In this document: positions 1 through 6,248 of the stretch, piece by piece
How the letters are laid out: each line of letters opens with the position of its first letter
How positions within the stretch are numbered: the stretch's first letter is position 1
From: Nitrososphaerales archaeon TH5893
Lineage (GTDB): Archaea > Thermoproteota > Nitrososphaeria > Nitrososphaerales > Nitrososphaeraceae
NCBI GenBank assembly: GCA_014523685.1
Contig: JAATVT010000232.1
Span: 1-9,471 of the forward strand
Direction: 5' to 3'
Length of the DNA stretch: 9,471 nt
Position numbers and translations under genes: made by a program
The notes under the pieces: generated by a model
Seen by the model: the letters and a program-made list of their open reading frames with translations, nothing else
Told to the model about the DNA's origin: nothing
Database searches by the model: none

Positions 1-18
1 ATTGTCGGCTTCATTCAT
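1..18 (-). CDS. Start of a downstream gene, cut by the window edge
   Basis: Just after the stop of the AAA+ ATPase gene the minus strand reads ATG AAT GAA GCC GAC AAT and runs off the window (MNEADN). A GTG two codons earlier (22-24) is in frame and is an alternative start. The gap to the ATPase stop is only 12 bases (6 for the GTG), which is operon-like spacing. Six codons cannot show a function. Archaeal AAA+ ATPases of this general kind are sometimes followed by a von Willebrand factor A protein, but nothing here tests that. Confidence 0.4.
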
Positions 19-30
19 TTTCACAACTCT

Positions 31-891
31 CTATTTTCGATAATTCTTAAGTGTTTCAATTAACCAATCTATCTCTTCGTTATTTTTAACTAAATGAGCA
101 ATTTTTACACAATCCCTTATGTCTTTGGATTTCAATCTATTCCACACAGCATCTGCTATCGAGGCTGCAATTTCTTCGGCAACCCCCTCAAGATTCAGCA
201 TATGTACGGCAACCTCACAGAAATCTACATACTTATATTGTCTGAAATGAAGTACAACAAACCTTGAAAGTAAAGGAATCAACATCCGATCTGTTCCATT
301 GCTAGTTGCAAACACCCATGTCTTGAGCTGGGTCCTACGCGTTTTCTGGAATTTGGTTTCTGTAATCATGCCGGATTCCATAAGACTTAGGAGTGCGGTT
401 TGATCCTTAATTGGCATGTGTTCAATCTCGTCTACAATCAAATACCTGGGACGATTGGCAAACAGATAATCGATCATTCCTGACTTGGTACTATGACTGC
501 CTAGTGTAAAGTAAGAACGTTGTAGCTTCATGCATTCTAGCATGAAAAGCGTTTTGGCAGATGCTGGAGGGCCTACTAACAACACATGAACAGGTTTATC
601 CGATATTAGTGACAAGTTAAATAATTTTTTAACATCATTGTAGCCAACAATATTATTAAAAAGTTGGCTTGATGTGGAGGTTTTAAGCAGACTGTCTGTA
701 TTCTTCCGTTTGGGATCAAGTGGATATTTTTGTACCATATGACTTACTTCAGGACGGTCGATTTCACCCATGTCTGTACTGGGATCTTCCCTCTGTTTAA
801 ATGGCATGGTCATAATGATTTGATGGACTATTATAGATGTTGCACAAAGTAACAATGTCGCTCGAGTCTCTGGTAATCGAAAATGATCCAT
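31..891 (-). CDS. RuvB/MoxR-type AAA+ ATPase
   Basis: A single AAA+ module expected to remodel DNA or protein complexes with ATP. Numbered from the longest start, the Walker A is GPPASAKT (107-114), Walker B is LIVDE (151-155), sensor 1 is ATSN (195-198), the arginine finger is probably R210 in LLSRF, and sensor 2 is probably R259 in a C-terminal helical lid. The P-loop with Ala in place of the usual Gly (GPPASAKT, not GPPGTGKT) resembles archaeal proteins annotated as Holliday-junction-helicase-like. No DNA-binding winged helix is evident, so a true RuvB role is not supported. Residues 11-26 are hydrophobic and look foreign to the family. A TATA-like TATAAT at 830-835 lies about 25 bases before Met29 (codon at 805-807), so the real protein may be 258 residues. 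The gene lies 202 bases downstream of the Cas4-like gene on the same strand. Family is well supported; substrate and exact start are not. Confidence 0.85.
   Translation of the reverse strand: MDHFRLPETRATLLLCATSIIVHQIIMTMPFKQREDPSTDMGEIDRPEVSHMVQKYPLDPKRKNTDSLLKTSTSSQLFNNIVGYNDVKKLFNLSLISDKPVHVLLVGPPASAKTLFMLECMKLQRSYFTLGSHSTKSGMIDYLFANRPRYLIVDEIEHMPIKDQTALLSLMESGMITETKFQKTRRTQLKTWVFATSNGTDRMLIPLLSRFVVLHFRQYKYVDFCEVAVHMLNLEGVAEEIAASIADAVWNRLKSKDIRDCVKIAHLVKNNEEIDWLIETLKNYRK
828..838 (-). promoter_or_regulatory. TATA-like box implying an internal start for the ATPase
   Basis: The minus strand reads ATCTATAATAG here. The centre of TATAAT is about 25 bases upstream of the ATG at 805-807, the spacing expected for a leaderless archaeal transcript. 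An alternative AT-rich element, TTAAATTTATCC (923-934), would serve the longer start at 891. Neither has been tested. Confidence 0.35.
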
Positions 892-1057
892 AATTCTTCC
901 GTGCGATGACTTTGCAACTTAGGATAAATTTAATTGAAGACGTTCTTTCATTCCTGGTCAAATATTATTGCTCAGGATTGGTGATTTTGGCTCGGAATTG
1001 CGAGAGTCTTTGCACCTGCATTGGATATAGATTCATTCTTGTCTCATATCAATCGTT

Positions 1058-1082
1058 AAGCGCCCTTGCGCTTGCGAAAAAA
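1058..1082 (-). terminator. Stem-loop with T-run after the Cas4-like gene
   Basis: A perfect 6-bp stem, AAGCGC/GCGCTT with a 4-base loop, at 1058-1073, next to six consecutive T on the minus strand (1077-1082). It lies 11-36 bases past the stop of the Cas4-like gene. In minus-strand order the T-run comes before the hairpin, unlike a bacterial intrinsic terminator, but archaeal RNA polymerase can terminate on a T-run alone. The rest of the 892-1093 spacer shows no convincing gene. Confidence 0.45.
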
Positions 1083-1093
1083 TTCATGTTATG

Positions 1094-1930
1094 CTACTCA
1101 CTCGGATTAAAATCAACTATGCTTTTAATGTCCAGCAAATCTACCTCTTTAGCCATCTTCTTGGCTTCATCGGACTCAGAGTCCTGATATATACATTTAT
1201 GATAAAACTGACAATATGGACATTTGTTTCTCTTCGCCTCATCTATTAGTCTGGGTAGTATAGATTCGTTATTTTCTGATAGAGCCCTCAAAAAGAGGTT
1301 TTTTCTTCTCACCATTTCATTTTTTAGAATCTCTCGAGCTATGTCACCCGTGGGTAAAACGACCTCCCAACTTTCTATACCGGCATCTTTTGCTCCAAAT
1401 GGCCTAAAAAAATAATCCCCTTGTGAATCACTCTTAATCCATTTGAGTTCTTTAATATTGTATCTTATAGAAATAATCCCCTTTTCTATATTCGTCATGA
1501 CAAGATAGTACAATAATTGCCTCAGATAGGATCTGAAGGTCTCATCGTAGAAGTCCAGCCGTTTTCCAGCTACCGTGTCCTTTAATTCTACTATAGTGTC
1601 TTTATTACCAGTCATTATGTCAGGGTGGGCTACAATCCCATCCATTTCTATATTAGTCTGCGCTACACCCATATCAGCAAGTTGAGTTATAACAAATTCA
1701 CTTGACTCCCCTCTAACAAAATGATGTACGGTTTCGTTAGATATGGATTCATTATCTGGAAATTTCCTGGCATAGTATTGCTTTCTAATACAGGTTGTTG
1801 GTATAATGTCCGAAACATGGGCGATGCTGTCTATTCTTTTCCCTTCTTCATATCGTGCTTTCAGATTTCTCTGAAGTAACTCCGTAAATTCATTGTTCCT
1901 CTTAACTTTGATAGCCACTATAAATACCAC
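1094..1930 (-). CDS. Cas4-like Fe-S cluster exonuclease of the PD-(D/E)XK family, not CRISPR-linked
   Basis: A RecB/Cas4-family nuclease expected to resect DNA ends. All core parts are visible: H70 and G74-E75 (a Cas4/RecB motif-I-like region), D104 in AHPD, E115 and K117 in VELKDT, and the QxxxY motif at Q137-Y141. Four cysteines, C47 plus C237, C240 and C246 (CPYC then C), match the 1+3 pattern that binds a [4Fe-4S] cluster in Cas4 and AddB. At 278 residues it is somewhat longer than typical Cas4. No cas1, cas2 or array is nearby, and many archaea carry stand-alone Cas4-like nucleases thought to act in repair. The start is GTG at 1928-1930; a second in-frame GTG at 1916-1918 would remove four residues and is equally possible. 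mptE ends 40 bases upstream on the same strand, so both are probably on one transcript. Family is confident; cellular role is inferred. Confidence 0.85.
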   Translation of the reverse strand: MVFIVAIKVKRNNEFTELLQRNLKARYEEGKRIDSIAHVSDIIPTTCIRKQYYARKFPDNESISNETVHHFVRGESSEFVITQLADMGVAQTNIEMDGIVAHPDIMTGNKDTIVELKDTVAGKRLDFYDETFRSYLRQLLYYLVMTNIEKGIISIRYNIKELKWIKSDSQGDYFFRPFGAKDAGIESWEVVLPTGDIAREILKNEMVRRKNLFLRALSENNESILPRLIDEAKRNKCPYCQFYHKCIYQDSESDEAKKMAKEVDLLDIKSIVDFNPSE

Positions 1931-1970
1931 TGCCTTCAGTTACAAGCATTACAGTACATCCGCCCCATTC

Positions 1971-2714
1971 TTACGATCTTGGTTCCCTCATTCTAAAATA
2001 TTTAAATCCTTTAACCTGTCGTGGGGATGCATCAAATAATTGAGAACGGGAATGTTTGGCAAGCATAATCAATAATTTCTTACCAACCTGCATCTTTTTT
2101 TGCTTGAGCTCAACATCTTTAATCGTATCTTTCGAGTATCTGCCTACTTGGGGACCGAATTCCATTCCGAAGAGAATTATTTGTTTTGCTCCAAATTCCT
2201 CTGCTAAAAAAACGCACCTGTCACCATCAGTGAACCCTCCAAAATTATAAACGTTTTCGGTAGGCATCACTTGTGTAGTGCCTACAATACGATGTAGCCT
2301 TGGAACTACCTTCTTTAGCATATCAATATTATCACCGTGAGCATGTACGACCATTATTGCTCCTAGCTTTTCGGCTTTTCGCAAGAATGGCAGATTTCCA
2401 TCTAAATCAGTAACGACAACATCAGGTCGTATCTTATTTTCAATAAGCGCTTGCACAGCCCCATTTGCTACTAATTTTATGTACTTTCGATATTTACTTT
2501 GCTTGAGATATCGGATAGTCTTCTCAAGGCTTGGACCTGCACCTATAACCAAAACTTGTTTTCCATTAATCTTTCTTTGAAGTGCTTTTGTATCAAGAGC
2601 CTTTCGTTTTAACATATTAGAAAGTATCTCGGCTGCTTCTTGGTCTTTTTCTGTACTATAACCAAACTGTTGTCTAATGTCCTGGTAGTAAGGAAACCAG
2701 TCTATGAATTTCAC
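1971..2714 (-). CDS. mptE: 6-hydroxymethyl-7,8-dihydropterin pyrophosphokinase, MptE type
   Basis: Transfers pyrophosphate from ATP to 6-hydroxymethyl-7,8-dihydropterin (EC 2.7.6.3) in archaeal tetrahydromethanopterin/folate synthesis, in the cytoplasm. The DUF115/MptE fold is recognisable from GAGPSLE (58-64), TDLDGN (102-107), HAHGDN (124-129), GGFTDGDR (159-166) and LFGMEFG (181-187). These conserved Asp- and Gly-rich motifs form the nucleotide/metal site in the family. Length of 247 residues is normal for archaeal MptE and it is unrelated in sequence to bacterial FolK. The start is GTG, about 25 bases from a TATA-like element, consistent with a leaderless message. It leads an apparent operon with the Cas4-like nuclease, with no obvious functional link between the two. 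The zinc-ribbon gene is divergent from it. Confidence 0.9.
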   Translation of the reverse strand: MKFIDWFPYYQDIRQQFGYSTEKDQEAAEILSNMLKRKALDTKALQRKINGKQVLVIGAGPSLEKTIRYLKQSKYRKYIKLVANGAVQALIENKIRPDVVVTDLDGNLPFLRKAEKLGAIMVVHAHGDNIDMLKKVVPRLHRIVGTTQVMPTENVYNFGGFTDGDRCVFLAEEFGAKQIILFGMEFGPQVGRYSKDTIKDVELKQKKMQVGKKLLIMLAKHSRSQLFDASPRQVKGFKYFRMREPRS

Positions 2715-2733
2715 ATCTTCTGATGCATAGAAG

Positions 2734-2743
2734 TTCTTAATAG
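2734..2743. promoter_or_regulatory. Symmetrical TATA-like element between mptE and the zinc-ribbon gene
   Basis: TTCTTAATAG reads as TTAATA on plus and TATTAA on minus. The centre is about 25 bases from the mptE GTG (2712-2714) and about 27 bases from the zinc-ribbon TTG (2767-2769). One TBP site could therefore support leaderless transcription in both directions. This rests on spacing and AT content only. Confidence 0.4.
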
Positions 2744-2766
2744 ACTGTGCGTTGAATAGTTGTTAC

Positions 2767-2904
2767 TTGCCCAGAAAAACTATATACGGCAAATGTCCAA
2801 AATGTCGGACAAAAAGTCAACTTGAGGTCGTATCCGGAAATCCAGGCAAGGAGAAATTTAAATGCAACCAGTGTTACCACAGGTTTGGCATGGACGAGCT
2901 ATGA
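2767..2904 (+). CDS. Small zinc-ribbon protein (45 residues)
   Basis: An uninterrupted frame with two CxxC knuckles: CPKC at residues 10-13 and CNQC at 33-36, 19 residues apart, the signature of a zinc ribbon or rubredoxin-like knuckle fold that binds one Zn(II). The sequence between them is short and strand-like, and the tail YHRFGMDEL is typical of tiny archaeal zinc ribbons. There is no ATG; TTG at 2767 gives MPRKTIYGKCPKC and fits the TATA-like element about 27 bases upstream. Another TTG at 2752 would add five residues. An 11-bp inverted repeat begins three bases after the stop. Such proteins often bind nucleic acid or transcription complexes, but nothing here fixes a role. The Cys spacing makes chance unlikely; the start codon is less sure. 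Confidence 0.75.
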   Translation: MPRKTIYGKCPKCRTKSQLEVVSGNPGKEKFKCNQCYHRFGMDEL

Positions 2905-2906
2905 TG

Positions 2907-2948
2907 ATACAAATTTTTTCCCGCTAATAGGATACTCAAAATTTGTAT
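2907..2948 (+). terminator. Perfect 11-bp inverted repeat after the zinc-ribbon gene
   Basis: ATACAAATTTT (2907-2917) and AAAATTTGTAT (2938-2948) are exact reverse complements separated by 20 bases, followed by a T-rich stretch (ATATTTTATC). The first arm begins three bases past the zinc-ribbon stop. It is likely a 3' end or terminator structure for that gene, though an operator reading is possible. Confidence 0.5.
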
Positions 2949-3075
2949 ATATTTTATCTGAGAACAATTGAAGCTGAAGCTGAGACAACGAACTTTAAAC
3001 ACATATTGGCCCATTTTTGTTTTTAGCTCACAATCTCCTCACAGACAATTGTTAGGACCAGAAAAGCGGAGGCAT

Positions 3076-3123
3076 ACTTACTCCTCTTATCCTTCAATTC
3101 TAGGGATGAGCTAACAAGTAAGT
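3076..3123. repeat. Two-step stem-loop downstream of leuD
   Basis: Outer arms ACTTACT (3076-3082) and AGTAAGT (3117-3123) pair perfectly. Inner arms CTTATCC (3086-3092) and GGATGAG (3104-3110) pair with one G-T wobble, with an 11-base loop. It lies 26-73 bases past the leuD stop and may shape the 3' end of the leuCD message. The wobble is a true G-U pair only in plus-strand RNA, so the transcript it serves is unclear. The remainder of 2949-3148 shows no gene, only minor repeats such as ATCCAAG at 3125 and 3140. Confidence 0.4.
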
Positions 3124-3148
3124 AATCCAAGTAAAATTTATCCAAGAT

Positions 3149-3763
3149 CTAGCTCTTCTGGTATGATGGTAACTTTGTGCTATTCCTGTTTTCGTATTCA
3201 GTGATATATGGATGATATCGTAATGTAATTCCTATTTCATCTAGACCATCAAGCAAAATCCTTTTCTTTGACTCCTCCACTTCAAAATGCATAATTTTAG
3301 AATTTCCAGAGTCCGTGACTATAATCTCTTGTGCGGGTAGATTAATTTCCAATTCTACATTGTCTATGTTCTGAAATAAGTATTCAACCTCTCGCTGTGA
3401 CAACCTAATCGGTAAAATTCCATTTTTGAAACAATTATTGAAAAAAATATCTGCGAAAGATGGTGCAATAATCGTCTTAAGACCATAATCACGAATGGCC
3501 CAGGCTGCATGTTCGCGGGAACTTCCACTCCCAAAATTATCTCGAGTGAGTAGAATCTGCCGGTTGTTGTATTTGACGTTATTCAATACAAAGTCCTCAA
3601 TTGGTTTGCCTTCACTACTAAATCTCCAATCATAAAAAAGGTATTTCCCATATCCTGTTTTGTGAACGAGCTTTAGAAATTGCTTTGGAATTATCTGATC
3701 TGTATCTATATTTACCATATCTAATGGAATTGCCTTACTTTTAAATCTACGAAACGGTTCCAT
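3149..3763 (-). CDS. leuD: 3-isopropylmalate dehydratase small subunit
   Basis: Small (swivelling domain) subunit of isopropylmalate isomerase (EC 4.2.1.33), which converts 2- to 3-isopropylmalate in leucine synthesis together with LeuC. Family motifs are NIDTDQIIPKQFLK (18-31), NFGSGSSREHA (76-86) and ADIFFNNCFKNGILPI (104-119). At 204 residues it matches bacterial-type LeuD (about 200) and not the shorter (about 160) subunit of many archaea. The ATG follows GAGAGGT by five bases, a reasonable Shine-Dalgarno, as expected for an internal operon gene. It starts 21 bases after the leuC stop. No other leu gene is in the window. Confidence 0.96.
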   Translation of the reverse strand: MEPFRRFKSKAIPLDMVNIDTDQIIPKQFLKLVHKTGYGKYLFYDWRFSSEGKPIEDFVLNNVKYNNRQILLTRDNFGSGSSREHAAWAIRDYGLKTIIAPSFADIFFNNCFKNGILPIRLSQREVEYLFQNIDNVELEINLPAQEIIVTDSGNSKIMHFEVEESKKRILLDGLDEIGITLRYHPYITEYENRNSTKLPSYQKS

Positions 3764-3768
3764 GCCAT

Positions 3769-3775
3769 ACCTCTC
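3769..3775 (-). promoter_or_regulatory. Shine-Dalgarno of leuD
   Basis: The minus strand reads GAGAGGT, five bases before the leuD ATG. It is one of few clear ribosome binding sites in the window and fits leuD being the second gene of an operon, whereas first genes here appear leaderless. An out-of-frame ATG (3766-3768) sits between it and the real start. Confidence 0.5.
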
Positions 3776-3784
3776 TTGATATAT

Positions 3785-5218
3785 TCAGAGCCATTCCCTT
3801 ACATCTACAAAGTGCCCCTCTATAGCGGCTGCCGCAGCCATAATAGGACTTGATAGGTGCGTTCTCCCTCCTGCTCCTTGCCTCCCCTCAAAATTACGAT
3901 TTGAGGTGCTTGCACACCTTTCGCCCCGGCCCAAGATGTCTGGATTCATGCCGAGGCACATACTGCAGCCGGATTCTCGCCATTCGAAACCTGCTTCCTT
4001 GAACACTATGTCCAATCCTAGTCTTTCTGCATCGAGCTTTACTTGTTGAGATCCTGGTACTACCATGGCCCGAACGTTTGAAGACACCCTCCTTCCCTTA
4101 ACAACGAGAGAAGCTTCCATTAGATCATCTAACCTGGAATTGGTACACGAACCAATAAAAACACGATCGATCGGGATATCGGTAATATGAACCCCAGGAC
4201 TAAGATCCATGTATTGTAAAGCACGTACGGCAGCTTTTGTTTCGCTCTCGTTGCCTTTTGCAAATTCTTCGGGGTATGGAATAGACTCTGTAACATCTAT
4301 TGTCATAGAAGGATTAGTACCCCACGTAACTTGAGGTGCGATCCCACCAATGTTTACAGATACTGACTTATCAAACTGAGCATTTCTATTGGCCTTAAGA
4401 TTCTCCTGCCAAAAATCAACCATGTTCTCAAACTCAACATCCCTAGGAGCATACCTTCGCCCCTTAATATAATCAAATGTAGTTTGATCTGGGGTGATCA
4501 AGCCTGCTCTTGCGCCTGCTTCAATAGACATGTTACAAATTGTCATCCGCTGCTCCATTGAGAGTTCAGATATAGTATTGCCCCTGTACTCGATAACAGT
4601 GCCAGTAGCGCCTGCGGTTCCTATCCTTCTAATAATCGAAAGTATGATATCTTTCGGAGTGACCGTATGAGGATTTTTCCTCACCCCCGTAATGTTGATT
4701 GCAAATGTCTTTGGCTTTTCAATCCACAAACACTGGGTAGCCAATACGTGTTCAACTTCGCTTGTGCCAATGCCAAATGCGAATGCGCCAAACGCACCAT
4801 GGGTTGAGGTATGACTATCACCGCACACAATAGTTGTTCCAGGAAGGGTGATCCCTAATTGAGGTCCGATAATGTGCACTATGCCTTGGTCAGGGCTGGC
4901 AAGATCAAAAAGAGTAATCCCGAATTCCCGACAGTTCTGAACTAATGTTTGAATCTGTGTGGAAGAAACTTCGTCGATGATTGGAAGCGACCTACTGTCT
5001 GTAGGTACATTATGATCCATTGTGGCAAAAGTTAGATCAGGCCTCCTAGCTTTTCTCCCACTTACCCTGAGTCCCTCAAATGCTTGAGGTGAAGTAACTT
5101 CATGAATTAGATGACGATCAATGTAGATTAGAGATGGCCCTCCATCCCTGGAATGAAGACCACCTTTTCCTCCAGTATAGACTAAATGATTGTTCCAGAT
5201 AGTGTCAAAGGTCGTCAT
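3785..5218 (-). CDS. leuC: 3-isopropylmalate dehydratase large subunit
   Basis: Aconitase-family catalytic subunit that binds the [4Fe-4S] cluster and, with LeuD, isomerises isopropylmalate. Cluster ligands are C358 (GSCTNSR), C418 and C421 (SGCSMCLG); the 60- and 3-residue spacings equal those of the E. coli enzyme. Other family blocks are [20 protein letters not shown] near residue 30, [20 protein letters not shown] in the middle and [19 protein letters not shown] near the end. It is 477 residues against about 466 in bacteria. A Gly-rich stretch [14 protein letters not shown] near residues 16-29 accounts for most of the excess. leuD follows after 21 bases. The upstream side is a divergent promoter region shared with psmB. 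Confidence 0.97.
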   Translation of the reverse strand: MTTFDTIWNNHLVYTGGKGGLHSRDGGPSLIYIDRHLIHEVTSPQAFEGLRVSGRKARRPDLTFATMDHNVPTDSRSLPIIDEVSSTQIQTLVQNCREFGITLFDLASPDQGIVHIIGPQLGITLPGTTIVCGDSHTSTHGAFGAFAFGIGTSEVEHVLATQCLWIEKPKTFAINITGVRKNPHTVTPKDIILSIIRRIGTAGATGTVIEYRGNTISELSMEQRMTICNMSIEAGARAGLITPDQTTFDYIKGRRYAPRDVEFENMVDFWQENLKANRNAQFDKSVSVNIGGIAPQVTWGTNPSMTIDVTESIPYPEEFAKGNESETKAAVRALQYMDLSPGVHITDIPIDRVFIGSCTNSRLDDLMEASLVVKGRRVSSNVRAMVVPGSQQVKLDAERLGLDIVFKEAGFEWRESGCSMCLGMNPDILGRGERCASTSNRNFEGRQGAGGRTHLSSPIMAAAAAIEGHFVDVREWL

Positions 5219-5253
5219 AAGTATTCATTCCACAGTCTTTGATAGCTAAAGAG

Positions 5254-5271
5254 AAATATAATCATATATAG
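5254..5271 (-). promoter_or_regulatory. Promoter of leuCD
   Basis: The minus strand carries CTATATATGATTATATTT, two overlapping TATA-like elements 36-53 bases before the leuC ATG. With a normal 25-base spacing the mRNA would have a leader of roughly 10-25 bases. No strong Shine-Dalgarno is seen before leuC. Confidence 0.45.
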
Positions 5272-5308
5272 TATTGAATCTGCGACCAGAAACCCCTAAT
5301 TAACAATG

Positions 5309-5326
5309 CTTAAATTGGTATAAAAT
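5309..5326 (+). promoter_or_regulatory. TATA-like elements of psmB, suggesting an internal start
   Basis: CTTAAATTGG (5309-5318) and TATAAAAT (5319-5326) abut the first ATG (5328). Both are too close to drive an mRNA that includes it, but either would suit an mRNA beginning near the in-frame ATG at 5343. A weaker TAATTA at 5297-5302 is correctly spaced for the first ATG. The divergent leuC promoter lies 40-60 bases to the left. Confidence 0.35.
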
Positions 5327-5327
5327 A

Positions 5328-6008
5328 ATGGGATCGGTGTATATGTATTCTCATCAACAGGATAGTAGTAACCATTTTGGACATATTGCAGATCAGATAA
5401 AAAAGGGTACCACTACATGTGCTCTAACGTGCAACGATGGTATCGCCCTTGCTGCTGATACACGAGCAAGTGCAGGTTTCTTTATTGCCGATAGACACGT
5501 GATGAAAATTCAGAAAGTTGATAGGCATTTGGGCATGACAATTGCTGGTGGTGTAGCAGACGCCCAGAACCTTGTAGATATTATGCGATATAATGCAAAT
5601 ATTTATCGCCTTACTAACAAAGAGCTTATGCCGGTTAAATCTGCGGCTAGATTATGTTCTAATGTATTGTTCAACCAGCGATACTATCCCTATTACGTAC
5701 AAATTATTCTTGCAGGTTATGATAAGAGCGGAGGGAACATATACAATATCGATCTCTTCGGATCAATGACTAGTGAAAAATTCATCTCAACTGGGAGTGG
5801 CTCTCCAGTAGCTTATGGATATCTTGAGTCTGAATTCAAGGATAACTTGAGTGTAAAAGAAGGCTATAAAATAGCTATACAAGCAATTGCAGCCGCAACC
5901 AGAAGAAATGCTGGTACCGGAGACGGTATCAACGCAGTCATAATAGATAAAGACGGATACCACGAACTAACTAAGGAACAGAAAGAATCTGTTGTTGTGG
6001 TTTACTAA
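5328..6008 (+). CDS. psmB: 20S proteasome beta subunit, catalytically competent
   Basis: Proteolytic subunit of the archaeal 20S proteasome, an N-terminal-nucleophile hydrolase. A propeptide ends in KKG and the mature chain begins at T28 (TTTCALTC). Counting that Thr as 1, D17 (in AADTR) and K33 (in HVMK) fall exactly where the catalytic triad requires. The GSGSPVAYG and RNAGTGDGI blocks supply the conserved Ser129 and Asp166/Ser169 region. The full chain is 226 residues with a 27-residue propeptide, or 22 if translation starts at Met6 (5343). The propeptide is removed on assembly, so the mature enzyme is the same. Nitrososphaeria usually carry two beta paralogues; the other and the alpha subunit are not here. 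cdvB follows on the same strand after 240 bases. Confidence 0.96.
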   Translation: MGSVYMYSHQQDSSNHFGHIADQIKKGTTTCALTCNDGIALAADTRASAGFFIADRHVMKIQKVDRHLGMTIAGGVADAQNLVDIMRYNANIYRLTNKELMPVKSAARLCSNVLFNQRYYPYYVQIILAGYDKSGGNIYNIDLFGSMTSEKFISTGSGSPVAYGYLESEFKDNLSVKEGYKIAIQAIAAATRRNAGTGDGINAVIIDKDGYHELTKEQKESVVVVY

Positions 6009-6022
6009 CGGGTGTTTTGTCC

Positions 6023-6051
6023 TAAGATAAGGCTATTCTCGGCCTGTCTTA
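6023..6051 (+). terminator. Stem-loop after psmB
   Basis: TAAGA (6023-6027) and GGC (6031-6033) pair with GCC (6042-6044) and TCTTA (6047-6051) around a small internal mismatch and an 8-base loop. It starts 15 bases past the psmB stop. A T-run (6088-6093) follows about 40 bases later and is the likelier release site. Probably the 3' end of the psmB mRNA. Confidence 0.4.
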
Positions 6052-6110
6052 ACTGAGAAGCTGTTATTGTTTCTGACGATTCTGGCATTTTTTGAGAATA
6101 TGTACTTCAA

Positions 6111-6175
6111 TACAATGTAAAATGGTATAAGGTCTATCATGTATCTATCCCTTGTTCCCTCAAATATACAATGTA
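6111..6175. repeat. Two copies of the palindrome TACAATGTA between psmB and cdvB
   Basis: TACAATGTA occurs at 6111-6119 and 6167-6175; each is a dyad (TACA-A-TGTA) with centres 56 bases apart, within AT-rich DNA that precedes the cdvB start by 75-140 bases. Paired dyads of this size are the usual form of regulator binding sites. No gene is convincing in 6009-6248; the rest is AT-rich spacer. Confidence 0.35.
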
Positions 6176-6224
6176 TGTTCATAAAATGTTACTACTTAGT
6201 TATTCTATTGTGACACTCCAATAA

Positions 6225-6231
6225 TTTAATA
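6225..6231 (+). promoter_or_regulatory. TATA-like box of cdvB
   Basis: TTTAATA is centred 21 bases before the first ATG (6249) and about 30 before the in-frame ATG at 6258, so the second may be the true, nearly leaderless start. AGGA at 6237-6240 could instead act as a weak Shine-Dalgarno for the first ATG. Confidence 0.35.
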
Positions 6232-6248
6232 CATTTAGGAATTACGAG

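Noticed and set aside
906..1187. A 93-codon plus-strand reading frame
   Set aside because: Its distal part overlaps the Cas4-like gene antisense, the product resembles no family, and the nuclease motifs on the other strand are clear.
1094..1930. A CRISPR-Cas locus signalled by the Cas4-like gene
   Set aside because: No repeat array, cas1 or cas2 is found; the neighbours are metabolic and repair-like genes, so the nuclease is treated as stand-alone.
2950..3040. A 44-codon minus-strand frame in the leuD-mptE spacer
   Set aside because: It continues antisense into the zinc-ribbon gene and its inverted repeat, and has no recognisable features.
2963..3053. Inverted pair AACAATTG / CAATTGTT
   Set aside because: The core CAATTG is self-palindromic and common in AT-rich DNA; 75 bases apart, it is probably chance.
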